This document shows, piece after piece, positions 55,352 to 63,040 of a stretch of DNA of 64,000 nt. The translations under genes and the position numbers were made by a program. The notes beneath the pieces were generated by a model. It was not told the DNA's origin. It saw nothing but the letters and a program-made list of their open reading frames with translations, and made no database searches. Source of the stretch: Clostridium sp. KNHs205. Lineage in GTDB: Bacteria > Bacillota > Clostridia > Lachnospirales > Lachnospiraceae. The stretch's first letter is position 1; each line of letters begins with the position of its first letter. The stretch spans positions 848,001-912,000 of the forward strand of contig NZ_JNLE01000003.1 of NCBI RefSeq assembly GCF_000702945.1, in the 5' to 3' direction.

Positions 55352-56251
55352 ATGAAAAAAACAGCATTAGTTATTATGGCAGCAGGTCTTGGCAGCAGAT
55401 TTGGCGGTATTAAGCAGTTAGAACCCGTGGGAGTAAGCGGCGAGATTATTATGGACTATTCCATCTATGATGCGATAAAAGCAGGTTTTAATAAGGTTAT
55501 ATTTATAATAAGAAAAGACCTCGAAAAAGATTTTAAAGAAGTAATAGGTAATCGTATAGCTGAAAAGGTAGAGGTGGAGTATGCTTTTCAGGAGCTGACA
55601 AATTTACCTGAGGGATTTTCTGTACCGGAAGGCAGAACAAAGCCATGGGGAACCGGACAGGCAGTATTAAGCTGTAAAGGACTTATAAAAGAACCCTTTG
55701 TAGTAATTAACGCAGATGATTATTATGGCAGCGAGGCCTTTGTTAAGGTCCATGATTACCTGGTGGCAAGCGAGAATGAGGGTGATTACTGTATGGCAGG
55801 CTTTATCCTCGGTAATACCTTAAGTGAAAATGGTACTGTTACAAGAGGCGTATGCCAGGTTAATGCAGAGGGTTATCTTATTGATATTAAAGAAACCAAA
55901 GCCATTGAGAAAAAGGGAACAAATGCAGTAGCCATTGAAGATGGTGTAGAGACAGAGCTTGAGATAAGTACCCCTGTATCTATGAATATGTGGGGATTTC
56001 AGCCAGGTTTGTTAGCTGATCTGGAGGAAGGTTTCGTGGAGTTTTTAAAAGAAAACGGTCAGGAACTAAAGTCAGAATACTTACTTCCCGAGGAAGTAGG
56101 AAACCTGATTAAGCAAGGCAAAGCGTCTGTAAAAGTCCTTTCAACCAATGACAAATGGTTCGGTGTTACTTACAAAGAAGATAAGCCTATTGTAATGGAT
56201 TCAATTAAAGAACTTGTAAATAAAGGGTTATATCCAACAAAATTGTTCTAA
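55352..56251 (+). CDS. Nucleotidyltransferase (sugar-phosphate type)
   Basis: 299 aa. A GT-A-like fold with the signature ALVIMAAGLGSRFGGIKQLEPVG (quoted in part: MAAGLGSRFGGIKQL), acceptor-loop KPWGTGQAVL and metal-binding NADDYYG. It would activate a sugar phosphate with an NTP. The chosen start is the ATG at 55352 after GGAGGAG; the start eight codons upstream is poorer. It directly precedes comFC; the substrate cannot be told. Confidence 0.85.
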   Translation: MKKTALVIMAAGLGSRFGGIKQLEPVGVSGEIIMDYSIYDAIKAGFNKVIFIIRKDLEKDFKEVIGNRIAEKVEVEYAFQELTNLPEGFSVPEGRTKPWGTGQAVLSCKGLIKEPFVVINADDYYGSEAFVKVHDYLVASENEGDYCMAGFILGNTLSENGTVTRGVCQVNAEGYLIDIKETKAIEKKGTNAVAIEDGVETELEISTPVSMNMWGFQPGLLADLEEGFVEFLKENGQELKSEYLLPEEVGNLIKQGKASVKVLSTNDKWFGVTYKEDKPIVMDSIKELVNKGLYPTKLF

Positions 56252-56260
56252 GGAGCCGTT

Positions 56261-56983
56261 ATGTTCAACTCATTGCTGGATATCCTTTACCCTCGCAGAT
56301 GCCCCGTATGTTCTGAAATCGTAGATGTACGGGGAGAACTATCCTGCAAAGAATGCTGTAAGAAACTTATTCTTATAGAGGAACCGAAATGTAAGTGCTG
56401 CGGCAAACCAATGGAACAAGAGAATAAAGAATACTGTTATGACTGTGAAAAGAAAAGCCGGGATTTTACCAGAGGTATAGCGCTATGGCTATATAATAAA
56501 GAAATGAAGAAATCTATGGCTGAGTTTAAGAACCATGGAAGAAGAGAGTATGCCGCATTCTATATCGAAGAGCTGTTAAAAGCATATAGGGAGGAGATTG
56601 AAGAAATCTCACCGGAGGTCTTGATCCCGGTCCCTATTCATAAAAAGAAGTTAACGGAACGGGGATATAATCAGGCAGATGTATTAGCCAGGAGTTTAGG
56701 GGATAAACTGGATATACCAGTCTTATCTGACCTGCTTATAAGAAAAAAGGATACACTTCCCCAGAAACAACTCAATGATAAGGAGCGTATGCTTAATCTG
56801 GCGGAAGCATTTGACTTTTCCCCCACAGAAAGAAACAGTTTTCGTAATAAGCTAAACAAAGTACTTTTAGTAGACGATATCTATACTACAGGCAGTACTA
56901 TTGAAGCTTGTGCCAGAATACTTAAAAATAATGGTATAAATGAGGTTTACTTTGTCACAGTATGTATTGGAAAAGGTTACTAA
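56261..56983 (+). CDS. comFC: ComF-family amidophosphoribosyltransferase-like protein
   Basis: 240 aa. N-terminal Cys pairs (CPVC, CKEC, CKCC, CYDC) form a zinc ribbon. A phosphoribosyltransferase domain follows, with ILIPVPIHKKKLTERGYNQA-type sequence and the PRPP loop KVLLVDDIYTTGST (about residues 204-217). ComFC is needed for DNA uptake in competence. It starts with ATG after AAGGAG, which overlaps the stop of the upstream gene. It is followed by yvyF as in B. subtilis. ComFA is not here. Confidence 0.92.
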   Translation: MFNSLLDILYPRRCPVCSEIVDVRGELSCKECCKKLILIEEPKCKCCGKPMEQENKEYCYDCEKKSRDFTRGIALWLYNKEMKKSMAEFKNHGRREYAAFYIEELLKAYREEIEEISPEVLIPVPIHKKKLTERGYNQADVLARSLGDKLDIPVLSDLLIRKKDTLPQKQLNDKERMLNLAEAFDFSPTERNSFRNKLNKVLLVDDIYTTGSTIEACARILKNNGINEVYFVTVCIGKGY

Positions 56984-56994
56984 GGAGGATTGCA

Positions 56995-57408
56995 ATGGAT
57001 GTTAGAAATTGTAAAAGCTGCGGTAAGTTATATAACTATATAGGAGGTCCGCCTTTATGCCCCTCCTGTGCTAAAGCTCTTGATGACAAATTCGATCAGG
57101 TAAAACAATACATTTATGATAATCCAAGAGCAGGAGTTCAAGAAGTTTCGGAAGCGAATGATGTAACTACTATGCAGATTCATAAATGGATTAGAGATGA
57201 AAGGCTTGCTTTTACGGAGGACTCTATGGTAGCTCTGGAATGTGAGATGTGCGGTGCTTCCATTAGAACAGGACGTTTTTGCAAGAGCTGTAAAGATAAG
57301 CTGTCCAGCCATTTTGGCAGTCTCTATGAAGACATCTCTGAAGAGAAGAAGAAAGAATTTAAAGAGAAAGAGAAAAAAATGCATTTCCTTCAAAGAGGAG
57401 GAAAGTAA
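56995..57408 (+). CDS. yvyF: Flagellar-operon protein YvyF-like
   Basis: 137 aa. Two Cys-rich zinc ribbons (CKSCGKLY...CPSCAK; CEMCGASI...CKSCKDK) flank a helix-turn-helix-like stretch VQEVSEANDVTTMQIHKWIRD (quoted in part: EVSEANDVTTMQIHKWI). It matches the TIGR03826-type flagellar region protein. The start is the ATG at 56995 after AAGGAGG; an upstream in-frame start lies inside comFC. In B. subtilis flgM and flgK follow; here a terminator follows, so the flagellar part of the operon has moved. A regulatory role is likely. Confidence 0.85.
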   Translation: MDVRNCKSCGKLYNYIGGPPLCPSCAKALDDKFDQVKQYIYDNPRAGVQEVSEANDVTTMQIHKWIRDERLAFTEDSMVALECEMCGASIRTGRFCKSCKDKLSSHFGSLYEDISEEKKKEFKEKEKKMHFLQRGGK

Positions 57409-57448
57409 TAAATTTGATTACGAGATTAAAATATAAAAGGTAAAATAT

Positions 57449-57520
57449 AAAAGTTCCGATATCTCCTTTGCTGCCTGGGATAGCTATCCTATAGCAGTGA
57501 ACTGGATAATCGGAACTTTT
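57449..57520. terminator. Terminator of comFC-yvyF and cvfB (bidirectional)
   Basis: AAAAGTTCCGAT (57449-57460) pairs with ATCGGAACTTTT (57509-57520) over 12 bp, with an inner palindrome GGATAGCTATCC (57477-57488). A and T runs on either side can serve both convergent genes. Confidence 0.85.
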
Positions 57521-57539
57521 GTTATGAATATTTGGTCTG

Positions 57540-58517
57540 TTATATTTCCAGAGCTTCAATTCCCTCTGAGGTTATTCTGATTTTCTGCTCTTTCATAAGC
57601 CTTCCAATAGCGCGCTTAAAAGCATTTTTACTTAGGCCGAATTTTTCGGAGATAATAGCAGGATCGGTCTTGTCGTGATAGGGTAGAGAACCGCCGGCCT
57701 CTTTTAACAGTTTGTATATGATTTCTGCATCGGAATCAATCTGAACAGGAATAGCCTCCTGAAGGCTTAGATCAAGTTTACCGTCTTCTTTAACAGCGGT
57801 AACCCTTGCCTCTACGCTATCACCTGGTTTCAGAGAACGCTTTAATTCTTTTTGTGGAATCAATCCGCTGTAGAGATTGTCAACAGCTACAAAAGCGCCG
57901 AAGTTACTGCTTATCTCATAAACGGTTCCAAGAACCTTGTCTCCTTTCTTATAAGGAGAATCCAGTCTTAGATACTCATATATCTTCATTGTGGCACAGA
58001 GACGGCTGCTTTTGTCAATATATAAGGCAACCAGTACTTGTTCTCCTGTGTGAACTCTTTCAGTCTGTTCCTTAAAGGGAAGAAGCAGATCCTTTGCCAG
58101 TCCCCAGTCTAAAAAGGCACCGATGGTAGTGACTTCTTTTACCTGCAGAAGAGCAACCTTGCTCTGAGCAACCTTGCTCTGAGTAACTTCGTTCTGAGCA
58201 ATGCTACTCTGATCAATATTGCTCTCAGTAAGCTCGCTATTCAGAGCATCACTCTCATCGATAGGATTAACTCCCGGCCGACTTACCTCAATTCCGCTTA
58301 AGGTCAGCTTGGGTGTAAGGGTTGTTGCTATTGGTCTGTCATCAGAATCCTTATAAATAAATACGGATATCTTGTCACCGGTTTTTAAAGTTTTTGGAAC
58401 CTGAGCTTTGGGCAGCAGGATACGTTCATCAGTAGTGTTACCCGGTTCCTTCAGATAGACACCGAAATCAGTACTTTTTATCATTTCTAATTCTTGTATT
58501 TCACCTAATTTTATCAT
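57540..58517 (-). CDS. cvfB: S1-domain RNA-binding protein CvfB/YitL
   Basis: 325 aa. Three S1-like OB domains, of which the third (KGDKVLGTVYEISSNFGAFV) is the clearest, and a C-terminal winged helix (FGLSKNAFKRAIGRLMKEQKI, quoted in part: LSKNAFKRAIGRLMKEQKI). Such proteins bind RNA and affect virulence or fitness genes in staphylococci. Between S1 domains 1 and 2 it has an extra Ser/Gln/Val/Ala linker made by 15-bp repeats (58152-58241). It starts with ATG at 58517 after GAGGTC. The acyl-ACP thioesterase lies 15 bp upstream on the same strand, so the two form an operon. Confidence 0.9.
   Translation of the reverse strand: MIKLGEIQELEMIKSTDFGVYLKEPGNTTDERILLPKAQVPKTLKTGDKISVFIYKDSDDRPIATTLTPKLTLSGIEVSRPGVNPIDESDALNSELTESNIDQSSIAQNEVTQSKVAQSKVALLQVKEVTTIGAFLDWGLAKDLLLPFKEQTERVHTGEQVLVALYIDKSSRLCATMKIYEYLRLDSPYKKGDKVLGTVYEISSNFGAFVAVDNLYSGLIPQKELKRSLKPGDSVEARVTAVKEDGKLDLSLQEAIPVQIDSDAEIIYKLLKEAGGSLPYHDKTDPAIISEKFGLSKNAFKRAIGRLMKEQKIRITSEGIEALEI
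58152..58241. repeat. Six 15-bp tandem repeats inside cvfB
   Basis: Units AGCAACCTTGCTCTG (58152-58166, 58167-58181 identical), then four diverged ones up to 58241. On the coding strand each adds five residues of the type QSKVA. The length is a multiple of 3, so copy changes keep the frame. Confidence 0.88.
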
Positions 58518-58532
58518 AAGACCTCCTCTTGG

Positions 58533-59237
58533 TTATACGGTGTATTCAATAATGGTATATGGTTTCCTGGCTGAATCGGCAAGTACAATGGTCAGAGTAC
58601 TTTCGTTCTGATGTATCAGGGGGATGATTATATCACCCATTACAGCTGATTTTCTATATTCTGCCCGCATTCCGGCAGGTTTAAAATTCTCGGGAATAAA
58701 TTCTTCTGACATTCGGATATATTCACCATTATTTACGTGATTATTTGTGTCCAGATTTCTTCTGAGAACTGGAAAGGGTGTACCTTCCACCAGGTTGTCA
58801 GGAAGAGAGATTTTGCGAGGGGCATAATCCATGGGATAGGGCTCCTCGGGCCTATAGGCTCTGGCAATGTCTTCGTCAATCTTAACAGGACGGTTGTTTT
58901 CCGTGTCCATATATATCCAGATAGAATTTGCATAAGCACAAACTTTACCCTGATTATCTTCTATGAGAAAATTTCGGTAACCATACATAGCATTGAAATC
59001 ATATGCCCAGGTGGATACTTTTATATCTTCACCGAATACGGGAAAACGAGAGACCTGAATCTGCCAGGCATTCATTAACCAGATACGGTGTCTTTGTTCC
59101 AGGTCATCAAAACCCTGTCCCACTGCTTCTGAATGAAAGAGACTGCAGTCTTGAAAATAATTAATGATTGAGAAAAAATCCAGTTCTTTGTTGCTGCAGA
59201 CTTCGCTGTAGCGTATTCTGCTGTTAAAACTGTACAT
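58533..59237 (-). CDS. Acyl-ACP thioesterase
   Basis: 234 aa with a duplicated hotdog fold. It hydrolyses acyl-ACP to end fatty acid synthesis or supply free acids. Family marks are LDFFSIINYFQDCSLFHSEAVG (quoted in part: INYFQDCSLFHSEAVG), WQIQVSRFPVFGEDIKVSTW, and the second-half NLDTNNHVNNGEYIRM, with the N-H catalytic-region residues. The start preferred is the minus-strand ATG at 59237 after AGAGG; a start 28 codons earlier adds a basic non-conserved tail. It is followed by cvfB at 15 bp. Chain-length preference is unknown. Confidence 0.9.
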   Translation of the reverse strand: MYSFNSRIRYSEVCSNKELDFFSIINYFQDCSLFHSEAVGQGFDDLEQRHRIWLMNAWQIQVSRFPVFGEDIKVSTWAYDFNAMYGYRNFLIEDNQGKVCAYANSIWIYMDTENNRPVKIDEDIARAYRPEEPYPMDYAPRKISLPDNLVEGTPFPVLRRNLDTNNHVNNGEYIRMSEEFIPENFKPAGMRAEYRKSAVMGDIIIPLIHQNESTLTIVLADSARKPYTIIEYTV

Positions 59238-59488
59238 ATATAACCTCTTTTCTGAATATCCTATCCAATCAGACAAACTAATATTTGTCTTCTTAAACTT
59301 ATCTGGCAATGTTTTGCCCATATGCCTAATTGTACCATAAGTAATGGAATTTTGATAGAAGTTCTTTCATGTTTCCCTGTTTGTCCGCATAAAAATGAAT
59401 TAATGATGCATTTTTTATAAAAAATAGTGAAAAACCTTTCGGTATAGTATATAATGGTTCTTAATATGAATAAACGGAGGTTATATAA

Positions 59489-59866
59489 ATGAAGAAAATA
59501 GTAAGCACAACAAATGCACCTGCAGCAATCGGCCCTTATTCACAGGCTGTTATCATTAACAACATGGTTTATACCTCTGGTGTAATTCCCATTAATCCTG
59601 AAGACGGAACCATTGTGGAAGGAGATATAAAGAAGCAGGCAGAAAGAGTTCTAAAGAGTCTTTCCGCATTGCTAAAGGACAGCGGTTCAGATCTTACGAA
59701 AGTAGTAAAAACAACAGTATTTATAAAGAACATGGAAGATTTTCCTCTGATAAACGAAGTATACGCCTCCTTTTTTACCGAGAATTATCCTGCGCGTTCC
59801 TGCGTTGAAGTTGCAAGACTTCCTAAGGATGTCCTCATAGAAGTGGAAGCAGTGGCGTATCTATAA
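59489..59866 (+). CDS. ridA: RidA family reactive-imine deaminase
   Basis: 125 aa. It hydrolyses reactive enamine/imine intermediates from PLP enzymes. It has APAAIGPYSQAV (residues 11-22), YTSGVIPINPEDG, and the signature ARSCVEVARLPKDVLIEVEAVA (quoted in part: RSCVEVARLPKDVLIEVEA) with the active-site Arg. It starts with ATG after CGGAGG. A TATAAT-like word lies about 40 bp upstream. It is followed 60 bp later by a methyltransferase. Confidence 0.95.
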   Translation: MKKIVSTTNAPAAIGPYSQAVIINNMVYTSGVIPINPEDGTIVEGDIKKQAERVLKSLSALLKDSGSDLTKVVKTTVFIKNMEDFPLINEVYASFFTENYPARSCVEVARLPKDVLIEVEAVAYL

Positions 59867-59926
59867 TAAGAAAACAATATCGCAGGATAGTCTGCGAAGG
59901 GGTTATATTTGAAAGGAAGGACTTTT

Positions 59927-60526
59927 TTGGACTCGATAGATTATTATAATAAGAATGCAAGTCTTTATTTTGAGAACACAGTAGATATCAATACAGAAGA
60001 AAACAGAGAAAAATTCATGTCAGCCATTCCGGAAGGTGCTGCAGTATTAGATCTTGGCTGCGGTTCAGGAAGGGACAGCCTGGAGTTTATCGAAAGAGGA
60101 TATGATGTCACAGCCATTGACGGAGCAGAAGAGCTCTGTGAGCTTGCTTCTATCCATATTGGACAGGATGTACTCTGCATGCAGTTTGACGAACTGGATT
60201 TTGATGAAGTATTTGATGGGATATGGGCCAGCGCAGCACTGATACATATCTCCCCGGAGGAGTTAAAAGGGGTCTTTGAGAAAGTCATCAAGGCGTTAAA
60301 GCCCGGCGGAATATTATATATGTCTTTTGGGCACGGTGATTTTACAGGATATCTTAACGGGAGATACTTTCAGAATTTTAAGACAAAAGCTATGAAGGAT
60401 TTCCTGGTAGGTTACTCGGGACTTGAGCTTCTTGAAATATGGAAGAGTACAGAGAACCTTGGAGAAGCAAATCTTGATGAGTGGCTGCATATCATATTAA
60501 AAAAGCAGGAAGAGAAGCAGGAGTAA
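59927..60526 (+). CDS. Class I SAM-dependent methyltransferase
   Basis: 199 aa. It has motif I VLDLGCGSGRDSLEF (about residues 41-55), the acidic motif II VTAIDGAEELCELA, and motif III around LKPGGILYMSFGHG. The start preferred is the TTG at 59927, 7 bp after AAGGAAGG; an earlier TTG at 59909 overlaps the ribosome site. It is a general small-molecule type with no specific acceptor visible. It ends 4 bp before the CPBP protease gene, so they are co-transcribed. Confidence 0.85.
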   Translation: MDSIDYYNKNASLYFENTVDINTEENREKFMSAIPEGAAVLDLGCGSGRDSLEFIERGYDVTAIDGAEELCELASIHIGQDVLCMQFDELDFDEVFDGIWASAALIHISPEELKGVFEKVIKALKPGGILYMSFGHGDFTGYLNGRYFQNFKTKAMKDFLVGYSGLELLEIWKSTENLGEANLDEWLHIILKKQEEKQE

Positions 60527-60530
60527 ATAT

Positions 60531-61577
60531 ATGAACCAAGTAAAATCGGTTAACAGAGTGTTCCTTGCAACAGTACTGATTACTTTTGCCGGAATAATAA
60601 TTAATCCCTGGGTATATGACAGAACCAATAATATTATTTCTGCTCTGATAGTATCACAGCTGCTATTGATTATACCTTCTGTGATTTATCTAATAAAGAG
60701 TAAGGAGGGGCTTTCTCAGGCAATTGGATTTCATAAGATAAGCGTCGGAAATGTGGTATTATTGGTTATTCTGACCTTCTTAATCATGCCTCTTATGGGA
60801 TTGATAAATTCTATTTCCATGCTTTTTGTCAGAAATGATACAACGGCTGTTATCGATAATCTTATAGGTAAAAATGGATTTTTAATAAGTCTGATAATGG
60901 TTGCTGTTGTACCGTGTTTATTTGAAGAAAGCGTTTACCGGGGAGTATTGTTTCAGAACTACCGTAAAGTCAACCCTCTGAAAGGTATTTTTATCAGTGG
61001 GCTGCTCTTCGGACTGATTCACCAGAATTTTAACCAATTCTCCTATGCATTTGTCTTGGGTATGATATTTGCGCTTATTATAGAAGCAACGGGCTCCATC
61101 CTGTCAACAATGATAGTTCATTTTATTATAAATGGAACCTCCGTGGTCAGCCTTACCTTATACCCCAAGCTTTTAGAGCTGTCCGAAGGAATAACCGGCA
61201 ATGGTGTAAGCCAGGATGAGGTAATGCAGGCGGCTGCTGAGATAACCCCTATGTATATAGTTTCCGTGTTATTGCCCCTTGCAGTTGTGTCCACTGTGAT
61301 TGCTTTCTTTGTATTCCGGGTACTTGCTGATAATTCAGGAAGATGGGAGCATATTAAAAGCATTTTTAGAAGAAAGGAACATGCTGCAGAGAACGGGGAT
61401 GAAGCAGTAAAGGTAAGGTTTGTAACACCCAGCCTGGTAATTGGAATTATTGTCTGTATTCTTATTATGATAGCTACTGAACTGGCAGGAAGCGGGTCAG
61501 ATGGAGCAGCCTCCCATGAAGGATTCACAACAGTTATATTGGGATTTATAAACAATGTTAAGAATTATCTGATGTAA
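60531..61577 (+). CDS. CPBP family intramembrane glutamic endopeptidase
   Basis: 348 aa with about eight membrane helices. The catalytic CPBP motifs are EESVYR (132-137), FGLIHQNFNQF (about 162-172) and HFIINGT. These Rce1-like enzymes cleave within membranes or act in bacteriocin self-protection; the substrate is unknown. It starts with ATG after AGGAG. It has a soluble charged loop (about residues 270-300) before a last helix, longer than many relatives. Confidence 0.9.
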   Translation: MNQVKSVNRVFLATVLITFAGIIINPWVYDRTNNIISALIVSQLLLIIPSVIYLIKSKEGLSQAIGFHKISVGNVVLLVILTFLIMPLMGLINSISMLFVRNDTTAVIDNLIGKNGFLISLIMVAVVPCLFEESVYRGVLFQNYRKVNPLKGIFISGLLFGLIHQNFNQFSYAFVLGMIFALIIEATGSILSTMIVHFIINGTSVVSLTLYPKLLELSEGITGNGVSQDEVMQAAAEITPMYIVSVLLPLAVVSTVIAFFVFRVLADNSGRWEHIKSIFRRKEHAAENGDEAVKVRFVTPSLVIGIIVCILIMIATELAGSGSDGAASHEGFTTVILGFINNVKNYLM

Positions 61578-61686
61578 AGCAGTTCGGTCAGGTATCTTCC
61601 TAAATTATAAAGAATAAAATGTGCAGATGGCTTTCAAAAAGTTCCTCATAAGAAACAAATCAGCCGGACTGCAGTTAAATAAAGAA

Positions 61687-61745
61687 AGAGAAGCTGCCTG
61701 ACTTTCCTGTTACCAACAGGTAAAAGGATGCAGCTTCTCTCTTTT
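61687..61745 (+). terminator. Terminator after CPBP gene
   Basis: AGAGAAGCTGC (61687-61697) pairs with GCAGCTTCTCT (61730-61740), with an inner CCTG/CAGG hairpin, followed by CTTTT. No gene lies in 61578-61878. TACAAT near 61781 may be the trxB -10. Confidence 0.9.
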
Positions 61746-61878
61746 AATAATTTGGGGCTTTTCTTTTTTGTAAAATGTGATACAATATAAATGCAATTAA
61801 ATTGTAAGCAATTAATAAAATGTGTATATCTGTTATTACATCAGGGTATTATAAGTTGAAATGAATGGAGGATTTATC

Positions 61879-62802
61879 ATGGATAAGATATATGAGTTGG
61901 CTGTTATCGGATCAGGACCGGCGGGATTAACTGCGGCACTTTATGCCGGAAGAGCAGAACTGGATACAGTTGTAGTAGAGAAGGCACCTATAAGCGGAGG
62001 CCAGATAATTAATACCTATGAAGTTGATAATTATCCTGGAATACCTGGAATCAGCGGTTTTGAACTGGCAACCAGATTCAGGGAGCATTGCGATAAGATG
62101 AATCTGCCTTTTGTAACCGGTGAAGTGAAAGACTTCCATATAGAAGAGGATATTAAAGTTATTACCTTGGATGATGGAACTGTTATACGTTCAAAAACAG
62201 CCATAATTGCTACAGGTGCTAATCCCAGAAAGCTGATGGTAGAAGGTGAGGAAAGACTTGCAGGTATGGGAGTATCCTATTGTGCTACCTGCGACGGAGC
62301 TTTTTTCCGTAATAAAGTTACAGCTGTAGTCGGCGGAGGTGATGTAGCTGTGGAGGATGCAATCTTCTTAGCAAGACTATGTAAGAAAGTATATGTAATT
62401 CACAGAAGAGATGAATTCAGGGCAGCCAAGACCTATATCAGTAAGCTGCTATCCATGGAGAATGTTGAAATAATCTGGGATAGTGTAGTAGAAGAAATAA
62501 ACGGCGGAGAAGTCGTTGAGAAAATACAGGTTAAGAACCTTAAGAGCGGAGAAAATAAAGAACTGGCTGTGGACGGTATATTTATTGCAGTAGGTTATAA
62601 TCCCAGTTCAGAGGTTTATAAGGAGGTGCTTGAACTGGCACCGGGCGGATATATCAAAGCTGATGAATCAGGAATAACAAATGTTCCGGGAGTATTTGCA
62701 GCAGGAGATATCCGAACCAAAGAGTTAAGACAGATAATAACAGCAGCTTCAGATGGAGCTAATGCGGTTACCGGGGTTGAAAAATACCTTAATAGTCTAT
62801 AA
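61879..62802 (+). CDS. trxB: Thioredoxin reductase
   Basis: 307 aa, an FAD/NADPH disulfide reductase that reduces thioredoxin. FAD loop GSGPAG (about residues 11-16), redox-active CATC (135-138), NADPH loop GGGDVA, and C-terminal FAD GVFAAGDIR. The start is the ATG at 61879, after the GGAGG that overlaps an earlier ATG at 61861. It stands alone here, with no trxA next to it. Confidence 0.96.
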   Translation: MDKIYELAVIGSGPAGLTAALYAGRAELDTVVVEKAPISGGQIINTYEVDNYPGIPGISGFELATRFREHCDKMNLPFVTGEVKDFHIEEDIKVITLDDGTVIRSKTAIIATGANPRKLMVEGEERLAGMGVSYCATCDGAFFRNKVTAVVGGGDVAVEDAIFLARLCKKVYVIHRRDEFRAAKTYISKLLSMENVEIIWDSVVEEINGGEVVEKIQVKNLKSGENKELAVDGIFIAVGYNPSSEVYKEVLELAPGGYIKADESGITNVPGVFAAGDIRTKELRQIITAASDGANAVTGVEKYLNSL

Positions 62803-62888
62803 AATTAAATATATATAGACAATTTGTAACTTTTGAGACGGTTTTACGAATATGAACAAATAAAGCTTAAAATATGTTAAATTATGCG

Positions 62889-62917
62889 TTGACAGCAGTA
62901 GTATGCTTTGATATAAT
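62889..62917 (+). promoter_or_regulatory. Promoter of secreted SH3 protein
   Basis: A perfect consensus: TTGACA (62889-62894), 17 bp, TATAAT (62912-62917). A leader of about 115 bp precedes the start codon. Confidence 0.92.
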
Positions 62918-63040
62918 TACCTCAGGATATTTAATAAATTTGTAACATTTCATATTGATTCTAATACGCGATAACATATATTTAATTTCTATTTAATTAT
63001 TTGTCACATTCGAGAAAACCGTAAGGAGGTTACATATAAA

